Positions 1 through 13,200 of a stretch of DNA of 64,000 bases are shown here, in pieces. Each line of letters starts with the position of its first letter. Within the stretch, counting starts at the first letter, position 1. A model generated the notes under the pieces. It had not been told where the DNA came from, made no database searches, and worked only from the letters and a program-made list of their open reading frames with translations. The DNA comes from Dicaeum eximium (Eukaryota > Chordata > Aves > Passeriformes > Dicaeidae). The position numbers were made by a program, and so were the translations under genes. The stretch covers positions 984,735 through 1,048,734 of the forward strand of contig VWZP01001589.1 of the NCBI GenBank assembly GCA_013396995.1, in the 5' to 3' direction.

Positions 1-1911
1 TTTTTCTTTAGTCAGATCTTTAAGAAAAAATCACTGTGAAATGGAAAGATGTTTAACAGGCAAGGAAATTCACTAGAACTTTACACATATCTTAAGTATA
101 ATAAAAAAGAATAAGATTTTAACAGGAACTTGTCTTATTTTGCATCTCTGAGGGGACAACAACAGACAAAAGACCAATTTTGAAGCTGCCATCAGAGACT
201 TTCAAAGTGATCTAGTATTTAAGAGTCTGTTCTATTGGAAGACTCATCCAGCTACTTCTATGCCTCTTTTCTACACATCTGTGAGTCCTAGAATTTGACC
301 AAACTTTTCAGAAGAAAGAAAGCTATGCTTTTTCTTCTTTATTGTATTTTATTTTGATTTTGGTTATCTTTTTTTATCCTTTCCCTCTGAGTACTTTTCC
401 TCATTAATTACAAGGAAAGTAGACCTAGAAAGCATAAATATATTTTGAAATTGTCAAGCAGCCTATTTGCTACTTTTTAGTTTACTCTTTGGTACCACCT
501 TTGTGATATATCCTTACTACTAAACTGTCTACTTAGGTGATTAAATTGAAATTGTTGGTAAGATGCTATTTTGCTTATGTGTAAAGTATGCTCATGTCTT
601 AATGGCTCCCTCATTTCTCTTCCAAATTTCAATGAAAATGAAATGCTCAATGAAATAATGTTTTGGCTATTTGATTTCCAAATTTCACTTCAGCCTCTGT
701 AATTGCTCTATTACTTATCAGACAGGATAGTGTTTCTACTGTCTTCATGTTTAGTAATATATATGAACACGTATTTGCTTCAAGTAAATTAGGAATGTTG
801 AATTCATGAATGTTTTTACTGTTTTGAAAGAAAAAAAAAGAGGGCACTACCTTTTCTTCCCCCCTCATTGTTATCAGTGGAGCTTAAGGAAGTAAATTTA
901 TACTGTGGAAAATAGTAGTTTTTACTTTATGTGTGGGCATCAAGTAAGAACTCTTTACAAACAAAGTTCAAACACTTGTTTGAGTTTATTTTTACAAAGT
1001 TCTCATCAGGCATTATCAGACCTGAGTGGCACTAACAGAATGACAGAAGCAGAGGCAATGCACTGTGAATGATCTGACATCAATTTTTACAAGCTGACAG
1101 CTCAAAGAATCGCTACCAGGTAGAAAGACATACAACAGCCTTGAAATGGAGATCTGTTTTTACAGATGATTTTGCAAAGTGACCACTGGAGAGGGATGAA
1201 AAATCTGGAATAGAGGAAAAAAAATATCACGCATGAAGACAAATATCATACAATAGCATTCTGTGGTAGTTTCTGGCTAAATAATAATTGCTAGTGAGTT
1301 CTGAAAAGATGGCTGGGGATGCTGCAAATTCCACTCATTGATTACTTGCCTGGGAGACGTATCTCTTTTTTAGTTCTACTCAGTGATAGCATACTTGTTG
1401 GGATGGATCCATTTTGATTTTTTAAATCAATCTCTTGCACAGCTGCTGCTGTACACAGTAATATTGCAATAATACTCTTTGATGTAGTGAAATGGGGTTG
1501 AAGGTAGGTAGGACTGGTACCCTGGAGGTAGGTCAGTCAGCCTTCTCAGAAAGATTGTGTCAAATATTGGTTACTTCAGTCCTTGAGGTCTGCAAAAAAT
1601 ATTAACTCTCTAGCAAGGGAAGGTTCTTAGACATTTATACAGGTTATGAACCAAATATTTAATTTGTGTACAGAAAATTCCTAAATGATAGTAAAAGGAA
1701 TTTGATGTGACTTTGGGATTCATCATATCAGACCAGAGAGGCACTTTGATGTCAGGCAGAGGCTGCAGGAGTTGCTATGTATAGCTCCAGGGACACCAGC
1801 TGTGCCCTACATAGATAGAACTCATGTCACCAGGCTGCTCAGGGATGCTGCAGTGTGCTCACAAGTAGCTGTATTTGTGGGGCTAGTGGTAAACTTTTAC
1901 AGACTGCACAA
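1..1911. other. AT-rich unique sequence, no gene seen
   Basis: I see no coding region, RNA gene or recognisable repeat here. Open frames are short and broken, and the sequence is AT-rich with short homopolymer runs such as the A-run near 830-840. The last part (about 1740-1911) becomes more GC-rich and may hold decayed CR1 sequence leading into the clear copy that follows. I could not align it to a CR1 with confidence. Confidence 0.6.
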
Positions 1912-2550
1912 ACCCTGGCAAAGTGCACTCGCAGCCCAGAAAGCCAATCCTGTCCTGGGCTGGATCCAGAGCAGCATGGCCAGCCATGCAGGGGAGGGGA
2001 GGCTGCCCCCTTGCTCTGGTGAGACCCCACCTGCAGTGCTGCATCCAGCCCTGGGGTCCCAGCACAAGAAGGACATGGACCTGCTGGATCAAGTCCAGAA
2101 GAGGGCAACCAAAAAGGTTAGAGGCTGGAGCACCTTATCTCTGAGGACAAGATTAGAGAATTGGGATTGTTCAGTCTGGAGAAGAGAAGACAAGACTTTG
2201 GGATGCCTTAGTTGGGCCTCTCATCATCTAAAGGGGGCCTACAAGAGAGATGGAGAAGGACTTTTCAGAAGGGTGTGTAGTGACAGGACAAGAGGAAATA
2301 TCTTTAAACTGAAAGGGGGTAGGCTTAGATTAGATAGTAAGATTATTCTTGATTGTGAGGGTAGTAAGGCACTGGAACAGGTTTCCCAGAGAAGAAAGAT
2401 GTGGATGCCCCTGAAAATGTTCAAGACCAGGTTGGGGGGCTCTGAGCAGCCACATCTGATGAAAGCTGTCTCTGCCCATGGCAGTGAGGTTGGAGCTATA
2501 TGATCTTTAAAGTCCCTTCCAATCCAAACTATTCTGTAATTCTATAATTG
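1912..2550 (+). mobile_element. CR1 LINE, 3' part, 5'-truncated
   Basis: This is a CR1 non-LTR retrotransposon fragment in forward orientation. The order of landmarks matches the avian CR1 3' end: the 'cagcccagaaagccaa' block near 1933, the 'gagaccccacctg' block near 2020, the 'agcacaagaaggacatggac' block near 2060, the 'ttcagtctggagaagagaag' block near 2170, the 'ggcctacaagagagatgg' block near 2237, and the closing 'tctttaaagtcccttccaa' followed by short 'attctgtaattctata' repeats at 2533-2547. CR1 copies typically end in such short repeats and lack a poly(A) tail. About 640 bp remain, covering the end of the reverse transcriptase ORF and the 3' UTR; the 5' part is missing, as usual for CR1. 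A 243-codon open frame runs through it by chance survival, but internal differences from other copies indicate a dead element. Confidence 0.93.
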
Positions 2551-3540
2551 TTGAAGGTGTCCAGAATTTATTCAGCATTACAGAAGGTCAGGATTCCAGC
2601 TGACATGGTACCTTTCAGAGCCTGTCTTGGCTTGCCTGGAATAAAGTGACAGCATCTCCAAATCCCATTTGCTATTGACTAAGCAGTGGAGGAGCCAGAT
2701 GACCTCTATCAGCTGTTCCTGGGACGTGCAGAAGAATGCAAATACCACCTCTGTAGCTTCGAGCTCTGGAAGTCCTCCTCTTGTTGACAGCATGGAGATG
2801 TGGATGCTGTGCATGACAGCACATCACAGCTTTTCTGATCTAAGCTTCTATGAGCCATCTGACCAGACAAAAATCCATCAATTGTTCAAGCAAGCAGAAA
2901 GTGCTCAGTGTTTAGCCATAAAAAGATAGAAAAAATACTTACACAGAAAGAGTACTTTATACCTTTGTGAGACTTCTAAAAGGGCACCAAAAGGGTAGGT
3001 TTTGCTCATGATTTCCCACAGACTGCTGGTTACTGAGATTTGTCTTTACCTGATTTCCAACCCTTCCTAGAGGTATATCCATTGTCAGCATTGTGCATGT
3101 ACATCTGAGGGGAGAGAGCAAAGGAAGAGGGAAAGCACCCAAGGGGAAGGCCATCAGTTTGCAGAAGTCTAATATCCTCAGGATGATCACTAAGGGAAGC
3201 AGATAAATTAAAACCCTTCCCAGCCAGCATTCTCCTGAGGGGCTGCCCGTGCCTGCCCCACTCCTGCTGCTCATCACACTTCACTTTTGCAAGCAGCAGG
3301 CAGCCCTGAGACGCCTTTCTCCATGGAGGGCTGTTGAAAGGGCTCGTCCTTTCCAGTGTGGCAGTGTGTTGTTTATTTATGGTGCTGGTGCTGCAGCAGG
3401 CGTGGGGCCTCTGCAAAAGAGCACACGGCTCTGTAAGATAATAAAACAGCCAGAAGGCTTTCTGCGTGTTTGTGTCACAAAAGGCTCTTCAGAGAGGAAC
3501 AGTTTTAGTGTCTGAGGAATGAAGTGCTATTTCAGAATCT
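2551..3540. other. Moderately GC-rich block of unknown nature
   Basis: This stretch directly downstream of the CR1 is clearly less AT-rich than its surroundings, especially 2590-2830 and 3200-3500. It contains open frames of about 80-130 codons on both strands, none recognisable. It could be decayed older repeat, a conserved non-coding element, or a relic of a gene. Nothing in it decides between these. Confidence 0.4.
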
Positions 3541-6500
3541 GGAGGCTGCGGGTTCTTTTAACAATGGAATGATTTGTCCATATTTTTCATGTAATGAAAA
3601 GAGCAGCACAATATGCCTCCTTGCTTGCTTAGAGACCATTTGAAATTTTTAATGCTTAAACCAGTGAGAGAGAGCATGGAGTTCATTGCCAGGTTGACAT
3701 GAACACAGAAATACTTTTTCTCCCTTTGCTGGGGACTGAAAGGTATGATGGAAAAGACTTCTAAAAGAACTGTGGTCAGGAGGATGAACTGGGGGGTTGA
3801 TAGTCAAGATCTAACTCTAGCTAGATGCAATTTCAGATACCAGAAGCACAGCATAGGTTTGCCTCTTACTAGACTACTGCAATTGAAAGATCTTTATGAT
3901 TTTAATCCTAACTCTAAGAAATTATGTTTTGGTGCTGCTCTTTTTTATAGCAAATTGCTTTCATCCAGACCACATCACATTATCTATTGCAGCAGACAGT
4001 TGAGATTCCTAGCTTTAAAGAAAAAGAGATGCAAATATTTTTTCTCATAGTATTGCAAAAACTTTTTATTCAGATATTTTGGGTTGAATGTTCATTCCAT
4101 TATTTGCTGAAAGTCTGACTATTTTCTGTGTGAAGCCTGGTCACTCAACCATTCTGCACAGACTGTCACATTTTCAGTTTCTAGATCAATTCACATGCTA
4201 GGTCAGACAGGCTCTGGCACATTTCGGTAAATAGGATAATTGGCGCTGCTCATCAACATTTTGGTTTTAAGGCTTGTTGTACATTGTGAACAAAATACTT
4301 CTGTTTACATTTACAGAGTTTGTACTACAACTTCAGCCAAAAAACAAGTTTATACTGAAGCATATCTTTTGCAATAATGGAACAAAGTTACAAAAATAGA
4401 TTAAAAAAATCAGTGTAAGTTCTTACAGTTATAATCAAGTGTGGGGATTGGCATGTAAGGTACAGTATTGAGTCTCCACACCCTGCATCACAGATTGCAA
4501 ACCTTAGAGAAAAGTGCATATTTTCACCTCCAGATGTCCAGAATCACACAGCACAGAAGCTTGGGAACTTGTCTCAAGATGGATTAAACTTTTCTTTCTT
4601 TTCATTTTAGGTTTCTATGATGCAAATTTGTTATGATTTGATGCCAGGGCATGGCATCACATGGTTTGGTGAAATATATTAATTCTTTCTTCTTCTTTCA
4701 CTCTTAGTATTACTGTTAGATACCTCAATGAGGTAATTACTGACTGCAGACTACGCTCTACTGACTGTTGCCATTGCCTAAGGTGCTTAACTTCATGAAT
4801 TGCATGTGAGGAGCAATAGTCATGTCCTGTCTCATTACAAAATGTGTGTTTTTTCTCTTGATGCATACCTGTCTACTTTATTTGTATTTCTTAGTCATTA
4901 TATACCTGAGATATTTGTTTCAATTATTTTCAAAAGGACTTTTTTCCCAGAGATTATGAGTTTATTGCATTCATGATTATAATTTCAAAGAGGAAGTGCT
5001 GTTTGTGAAGTTAATAGCCATGTGTTTCATCAGTTTCTTTATTTTATGTATAAAACTGGGTGACTTAATTTTGAATAAGCTTCCCAATGCAGCTATCAAA
5101 TAGCTAGAAGGACATAAGTCACTTTTATTTTTCAAAAATAAACTGCTATTTTTAATAAATCTCTGTACTATAAAACCATCAGGTAATGAGTAATAAGAAA
5201 ATACTAACAGAAGAATTATATTTCTATGTTAGAAACATTAATGCTATTATTATAAATCATGAACTGGAGGGAGAAAAGCAGTTCTTTTTTAATGTAGCTC
5301 TGAGGAAGAGATACTGTACTGATAATGCAGGTGAATGGAGTCCTGTGCCGTGTGGGTAGTGGTTGCACAAGTCTCTGCCACTTCCTCTTAACTGTGTTTA
5401 TGACACCTCAGGCTGTGAAGTTTTAGCTTTGAATAGTTTATTCACTTCAACACCTATTCAGCTTATGGAATACCTGAGGGAACCATGAGACAGAACTGGT
5501 TATGTTATTTTCAGCTAGTAATACTGGATATTAATTTTCTCTGCTTTGTGAATCAATCCTGCTTTCCTTTGTGGAAAAGTTCTTTAAATGACAACATGGT
5601 GTGCATTTGAGGCATCTTGGGTCTCCTGTTTCTGTATTATAGCATACAGGTTTTATATCTAAAAAAATATCTGTGAAGTGGAGAAGTGACTCATTTTACT
5701 AAAAGCATGAAAGCATTTGAGAGGCACTAGATAAAAACGTAGGCAAGGACAAGGAGGAAGTTGTCTGCATCACAGGTCTAATGGAGCAGCATGTTCCTCC
5801 CTATCCATTTACATAATTGAAATATTTTCTCTGTAAATGTAGCTTTTTCATTCTAACTGCTGGTAGATGATTAACAGAAAAAAATACCTGAAATGACCCA
5901 GCATGCAATCTCTGTGGTTTGTGTGCCTAACAGGCTGCCTGGCAGCTGTAAAGGTGGGCTTCATAGGAAAAGGAATTGCAATTTTAAGCTGAAATGCAGC
6001 AGTTTTCTAATGTTGTGCCCCATTCCCTTCACCTCAGACACATGTAATTCTGCTTATTTTGTTTAGTAATTGTTGTATTTGCAGTCTTTGAGACCAGTTC
6101 CCAAAGAGAGGAAGAGCTGGTCAACTAGGTGCCAGGCACAGAGAGGTTAAGGAAATTACTGCAAAATTGTGAAAAATAGGGAAAGTTGTTTGTATTCTAG
6201 GGTAAGCAGAGACACTGTAAAATATTTTCCACACAAGTGTTAACAAGACTGAAATTTCTCTGATCTCAGTTCCTCTGAGTAACAAAACCCTTTACTAATG
6301 CTCTTTGCTATGAGAAAAAGGACTCTTTACCACTATTTGACTTGATCACTGAGACATTTAAAGCCAGGCTTTTAAAAATAACTTTAAGAAAATCTTGTAA
6401 GTCATCCTTTTAAATTGTTTTTTAAAAAATTATATAAAGTCCTCTTATAATTTCCATCTTTGATTTATTGAAACTATATATAAAGAAAATATGGGAATAG

Positions 6501-8830
6501 GGGGTTTATGCAGAATTTCCATCCTTCAATTTTGCAAGATTTAATGCAGCAAGACAAATCTATTTATAGCACAGACTAACTTCATATGTTTCACTGCTGC
6601 AGAAATCAATAGTCTCTGGCTATGAAAGCAAAAGAGAAGCCCTATTAATTCATTAGCAGGTCTAGGTTACATCTTACAGTGTGGTCAGTCTACATTAATA
6701 TTCTCTGGAAGTGAACCAGAAAGAGTAGACTCTGTAGTACACCAGATTGCACTTGGCAGAGAAAGAAATGTTTTGGTTTTGGGATAAACACCTCAAATGT
6801 ATCCCTAACAGCGCTAACCTGTGACTGAAGGATGTAGGAGCTGAAGAAGTCAAAGGAAACCTTCTGCTCTATTTGTGACTTCCCTTATCAGGTACAGCAT
6901 GCCTTCTTGATGGAGCAGTAAGAGCTTTTCTGCCCATTTCAATGTACTTTAACATGCCCTGAAACCTAGAGGAGCTCTTCTATAGTTCTCTCTTCCTGCA
7001 CCTTTCCCAGATCTGCAAGTGAAAATTGTGTATGTACTATATTAATTCCCTGCTATTTTTCTGTTGGTATTTTTTCTATGGTAAGCATCTAATCTGAAGA
7101 GTGACTATTTTCCTGAAGTGCCATCTCTGGGAAATTATATGTTATGATTCAGATGATAATTCTAAGGTTGGCAGTGAGCATGGGAAGTAATGCATACTTA
7201 GTATAATGATTGTTGTTTCATTTTTCAGTCAGCAGATGTAAACTTCCTTGCTAAAAATCTACGCAAAGGCAATGGGAATCTTAATTTTCTGTTTCTTTTA
7301 TGATTTCAAAGATGAAAACGGAAACAAATTCTTATTTTTAGATGCCACTCACAGAAAATGTGAGGATATTATGTAATTCACACATGAATATATAATTAAA
7401 TACAGATCTCTATTTTAAGTAGCTATAGCTGGTACTTCAGGTACAGAGTATTTCAGGTTATACACATGTTCTGAAACAAAAGTCAAACCCCTGGCCAAGA
7501 AACTCTTTGGTCAAAATTTTCTTTTTTTTTCTGTGCAGTGTTTTAGTATCACAGTTGCACATCTTTTCTAAATAGCACTGTGGTGAAGGTTTGGCACCCC
7601 ACATCCTCCTAAGGGGGTGTCAGGCTGGCTGCTGTGACAGGTATGACTGTGACAGCATGCAGCCACGTCCAGACAAATCCCTTCCAAGCAGTCTCTCACT
7701 GTCATTTAGTCTGCTTTGCAGTCATGTAAAACTCAGACTGAGTATTTGACCTACTGATTCTAGCCCAATAAGGTGAAAATGATAGGCTCACATAACTACT
7801 GCAGAAATGTTATCTGCTTTCTACAACATAAATCTGCATTCCTTTTAGACATGAACAAGTCCAAACATAAAAATTAATTAGATAGTGCATATATAAGTGA
7901 AAAATCAGAAGTCTGTGGGATTTTTTTGTCTTTGAATAAAACCATGAAAAGTTTTCTATTCACACGTGTTAAATTAAGTATATTATGAATACTTTGTAGA
8001 TTTTGTTCTTTTGATGATGCAATACCTAGTGATTCTTGTTGACTTGCTTTGTACAGGTTTACATGCTTTTATCACATATTGTTGCTCCTAAATTATGAAA
8101 ATTCTGACCTAGAACAAGAGGAGATCCCTTGTGTATGATGTAATTGGAACTACCAGCTGCTGTCTCTAGACATTGCTCTGTCATGGATTTGCATAGCTCT
8201 TCTGGTGGAAGGTAATACTATCTTCTCATTTGGAGTTGTATTTTTCCACATTGACTTTATGACCAGTTTCACAACAGTTGTTTTGGCACTGTGTACAATA
8301 CGGTGCGGAAATGGAAATAAATTTTGGTTAGAGAAATTTTCAGACTGGAAAATTATTATAAGAAGAACAGCAACAAATTGAATATCAGATTCCAGACTAC
8401 CACATCCATCTTCAATGGAGAAATGTGCTGACCTTTGGAGAATTTATCACCTCTAGCTGAACTACCTACAGGTCTTAATACTTTTCTTGCATTTTAGCCC
8501 AATCTTGTGTTGCAATAACAATGTATTGTATTTCTATAATTTCTGACAGTACAGTACCCTAATGCTTTAAATTGTATTTCTATGCCACTGAGTTTGGTGT
8601 CTTATATTGAGTGAACAAATGTTATTTTCAATATTAGTAGAACATTAAAAATATGGAATTAAGATAAAACAGCATAGTATTTTTTAAAAGTAGGATAATT
8701 TCCTTGTTTACCCAGAGGAGGATATCTTTAAAGATGCAGTTCTGCACTTGCTCATCTAATTGTTTTTGCAATAATTCAGAGAATAATTTGGCCAAACTTT
8801 TTTTAGAATAATCAGGATTATTTTTATTAT
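3541..8830. other. AT-rich desert, no gene seen
   Basis: About 5.3 kb of AT-rich sequence without a supportable gene, RNA gene or repeat. Every open frame is short and AT-driven. Patches such as 5930-6060 and 7590-7680 are more balanced in composition but show no motif I can name. Confidence 0.6.
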
Positions 8831-8832
8831 GA

Positions 8833-8864
8833 CCATATTTAAATCTAGGCATATTTAAATCTAG
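8833..8864. repeat. Perfect 16-bp tandem duplication
   Basis: The unit 'catatttaaatctagg' occurs twice head to tail with no mismatch. This is typical of replication slippage or short template-switch duplication in AT-rich DNA. Confidence 0.9.
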
Positions 8865-10250
8865 GCATAATGGATAGCTGTGCCTTGCTTATCAGTGAAT
8901 AAATTATATTTATTCTGTGGCAATCCAAGAATGACTTTTAGAACAATTTGATATTCAAGTGATTTCTATTAAGGAAAAGAATTTCCTTATGTGCATATGA
9001 ATCTATAGCACTGGGTACAAAATTTGATGGTAAAGATAAAAAGATAAATAGAAGCTTAAGACCAATAATAAGAGTTCATGAAGATGCATAAATTCCCAGT
9101 CTTGAGCAGTATTTTAGTAGTCAAAATACAATTCTTCCATAATTAAAACATTATTTGGCAGATATTTTCAGAAAAATATTGTTGCAAACTAAAACCACAG
9201 TAATTTTATTTGTAATTTGCATGTCAAATTTACAGAAAAGAATATTTCAGCATATTTAACCTGAAAAGAAAATGACAGCAATAAGGAAGGAGCCTCAGCC
9301 TCAAAGCAATATGAATGTCTTCTTGCATATATCTAATTCCTCACAGTTATATTAAGAAAAAGAAAGAAAGGAAAATATGTAGCATGATAGATTTGATATG
9401 TAAAACTTTTCAAATGGGTTGGTATGCAAGAGTTTTCAAAAATCTGTATTATGCCTTCATTATGAATGAATTGCTCTCCAAGTCCTCTCCTCAAGCACAG
9501 TCCTTTGAATTCCTCAATAAACAAGGGTCCATGGGGCAAAAGGATGGGGCTAGAGATTTGGCTTCCCAACACCCCTGCTGATGGTTCCCTGACATGTGCT
9601 GGCCCAGTTTTATAAATTAGAAATCTGATAATTTCAGATTAATCTCTAAGCAATGCCAGCTGTATCCCCTTCAAGATGCTTTGAAGCTTTTTCATAATTT
9701 TATTTGCACCATTACTGCAGAAAGGCACACATAACTGACCACACCAATAAAAATATTGCCTATTACTTACTAAAAAATAGATATTGGTCTTCTTTAATTA
9801 AAAAAATTATTTATACTCAAAATCAGAGTAAAGCTAAAATACCTTTGCTTCTAAATTTCCAAGTTAAAAGCAAAAATATTATATAGGGAAGTGCCTCTTC
9901 TGTGGATGTGTGCAGTATTTACCATATCAGCAGCTAGGAATAAAAAAGCTCCCTCTTATTTTTGGGTTATAAGTGTTTTGCAGTTGCCTCTCATAATCAT
10001 AAACAGGAAATTGGTGTTGTGAAAAAGTGAAGCTATGGGAGAAAAATGAAACTTATGGCAGATGTTTGTTTACTTCATATCGATGTTCATATTCTTTACA
10101 CATATTTTCCAAAGCATTCATCTATATTATTTGCTCAAAATGAGCATGGGAAATACAGTCACAAAGAGAACCACTGGATGGAGCTGTTTGTTGTGACTTT
10201 TATTTTACTTTGTGATATTAGACACCTGTAGGTGCAAACAAACTATCCTC
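8865..10250. other. AT-rich unique sequence, no gene seen
   Basis: No recognisable gene or mobile element. Short open frames of 60-88 codons occur on both strands at 9315-9886 but show no splice structure or family resemblance. Confidence 0.55.
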
Positions 10251-10270
10251 ACAAAAAAAAAAAAAAAANA
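10251..10270. repeat. Poly(A) run with an unresolved base
   Basis: A homopolymer A run contains one n at 10269. No retroposed sequence that would explain it as a poly(A) tail is recognisable upstream, so I treat it as low-complexity sequence with an assembly uncertainty. Confidence 0.85.
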
Positions 10271-13200
10271 GGACAGAGAAACTATACAGAAGTACAGAAG
10301 ATTAATCACAGCCCTGGATCTAAGCAAATAAACTTCCTGGACCTAATTAGGCAAACTACTGAAACTACTGAATGGAGAGATCTTGACTGAAGGGGACAGG
10401 ATAGAGTATATTAGGAAACTCTGAATAAAGCTGAAAAGAAAAATTTCCCTCAATTATTGCAGTAATATCTTATTCAGGTCTCTAACTGGATTTTTAGTAC
10501 TTAAGAGATTGTGTTCACATGTAATTTTCTCTTCTGTCTTTAAAAACAATAAAACACTTGCAATTTAGTGAAACAGACAATGTTTAACTGAGAAATGAAT
10601 GATAGGAACAATAATGAATGATACCTTTTGAAAACAGCACAAACTCTCCACTTCACTAGGCTTGCCCATGTTTCCTTCAGATGCAAGTTTACTAAGTGAA
10701 GTGTAAGGTGGAAATGCAGCAATAAACAGTCATATGCTCATTTGTACTTCGTGAAGTTTAGACTTTTATATTTGTAACACTTGGAAGTGCTAGAATGATT
10801 TCTAAGTTCATAAAAGTGGTGGTGGTGGTGTACACAGGGGATATCTAATACCTTTATTCATTTGTTTCATCCATCACAGAGCAAAATGTGGGAAGGTAGT
10901 TCTGAAAAATAAAGGAAAAATCCTAGCAGAGCATCTAGACAAATTCAGTTTATTGGATCTCTCCTAGAGTTATTAAAAAAAAACCCCAAGAATTAAATGA
11001 GAAACTTTAAAGAATTATTCTTAAAATGGTAAGTTAATTCCCACCACAATCAATACTGCAGCTTTAAAAAAGGTGTGCAAGAGCAAGTACTGAAAAATAA
11101 AACTATTAGAAGTATAGTTCAGAGAGGTGTTAATGGTAATTATGGATGAGAAAAACTAAACCCTAAAACCAGAGAGCTTTCCATTTTAAAGTCTAATGCT
11201 TTTTTTTTTAAAGAAAAATGAAATTAAAAGAAATAAACCTTATTAAGGGATTTAGTATCAACTTATAGAACCTCAAAAATGTCATAATCATTGTCCATAT
11301 GATTGTTGTACCTTTTGATAAAAAGGAGTCATAAAACACAAGATAACAAAAGTGAAAAAATAAGCCATTTAAGAGATCTATAAAATATTTATTGAAATTC
11401 CTTCTGTGTACTCAAGAAAGTACACAGGGCTAGTGACAGAGATTAAATGTTCAGCATCTACATTGAGATATGTTGAGGTTTTAATGTACTGAATATTGAT
11501 TGTGTGATGAGCCCTAGAAGCTTGTTTCCTGCAGTTTCTCACAAGGGGAGGGAGAAACCAAAGCATCACAGAGGATTCATGTACATAAAGTAGGGTGTTA
11601 ATGGCTTTGTTGAAAGGAGAATCTTCTCTTCAGTCTGTGCATGTCACCAATAATGTCTAAAGGCCCATCAGAATTGCTGAACTTTTTTGTTCATGAGGGT
11701 TGAGAAGTCTGAGACTCAGTTTATTTTACTTTTAGGATGAGAGCTTCCAAAAAAAATGCTGGGCTCTAAAGGAGACTTTTAAAGAAAGGATTTTTCATTT
11801 GCTTCAGGTCATCTTTTCAGCACTCGGGAAGTAAAAATTCTGTTTCAGTAAGAATATACAGTTCAAGAAAATGAATAACTTGCATGTCCTGCAAATAACA
11901 AAAGTATAAGAAAACTTATAGTTGATCTCAGGCTGATATCTCTGGTATGGTGGCAGAGCTTTACCAACACAATACCCTTGCACCTACGATCCATTCAAAT
12001 AAAAAGTCTTGCAAGATCTACGATCTTCTTGACATTTTCTCAAACATAGCAACTGAAAAGATGTGGGAAAAAATGGGCAGCCCCCTCACTTTGAAGAAGT
12101 AATTTATATCTGGTAAATCCATTGGCAAAGAACTCTGCTCTGCAAGCTGTTGCTTTCAAAAGCTGCAAGTTGAATTTGGCCTGCATGACTGCTTCAGGTT
12201 ATCTGCAATTTTTTAGTCACTGGGTCTTGTCTTGTCTTCCAGGAATCATTTGGATGCTCAAAAATTATCTTTTATGGTTGAGAAGAGGCCAGGCCTCACA
12301 GTAGTCTACTGCCACAGCAGGTAGATGGGGAGCTTTGCTTGTGGCAGTCACGTGTTGTTTCCACTGCTCTCCATCTACAGCATCCTGTTGTTCCCTTGTG
12401 CCACAGCCAAGGTGATTCTGTAGGATAGGGACTTAGAAGCGATGCTGCTAGAAAGTGATACCTCTAGGTGGTTTATAAGATGACAAATCTTAAGGTCTGA
12501 CACAGCTGGAGGGAGTAATCCTATGAACAAAAATGAGAATTAGAAAATGTTGGTTGACTAATTCAATTAAGTAGGGAGCCTGCATAAATCATAAAAGGGT
12601 TAACTGGAGTTCTAGGTATTGTAGTTTTTATTTTAAAAAGTAGAATTTTTAAAAAATTTGTCTCTTCCAAGATTTCCAAATCAAGAATTTAAAAATTTTC
12701 GAGATGTTGACACACAAATAATGATGTTCAGAATGATGTGGCATATGTAACAGCAATCATTCCTGTGCTGACATGAATAACATTTTCACAGGTAGGAAAG
12801 TGATCTGTTCACTCACATCTGTTTCCAAACACCAATTTGAAAAATCATGGCTGAAAACCTATTTGCATCATGGAAATGCAGGTAAAAGTAATTTTTTGGA
12901 AGGAAAAACTTTTACAGGAAAAAATTTTGTTGTTTCTGACAATGAAGGACATCACTAAGCCAACTGTTTATTCTCTTTGGCCAAAGTTAAACTAGAATAG
13001 CAATTCCAGTAAGGCTTGCTGATTTTTCTACAGAAAATGCCTTAAGCTATTTCAGTTAAGGTTCTGGTGAGCAATAGTCAAAAATTAACAAAGAAATAGT
13101 GGAAATTTTTTAAGGATGTCACGGGGAAAAGATATGCATAGATTTTGGGGTGGAATATTTCTATATGCTGACCTACAGTCTACACAGTCTGTAACTATGT

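Noticed and set aside
1772..2503. 243-codon open frame on the plus strand as a host gene
   Set aside because: It lies almost entirely within a CR1 3' end, uses CR1 sequence in a frame unrelated to any known product, and starts in unrelated upstream sequence.
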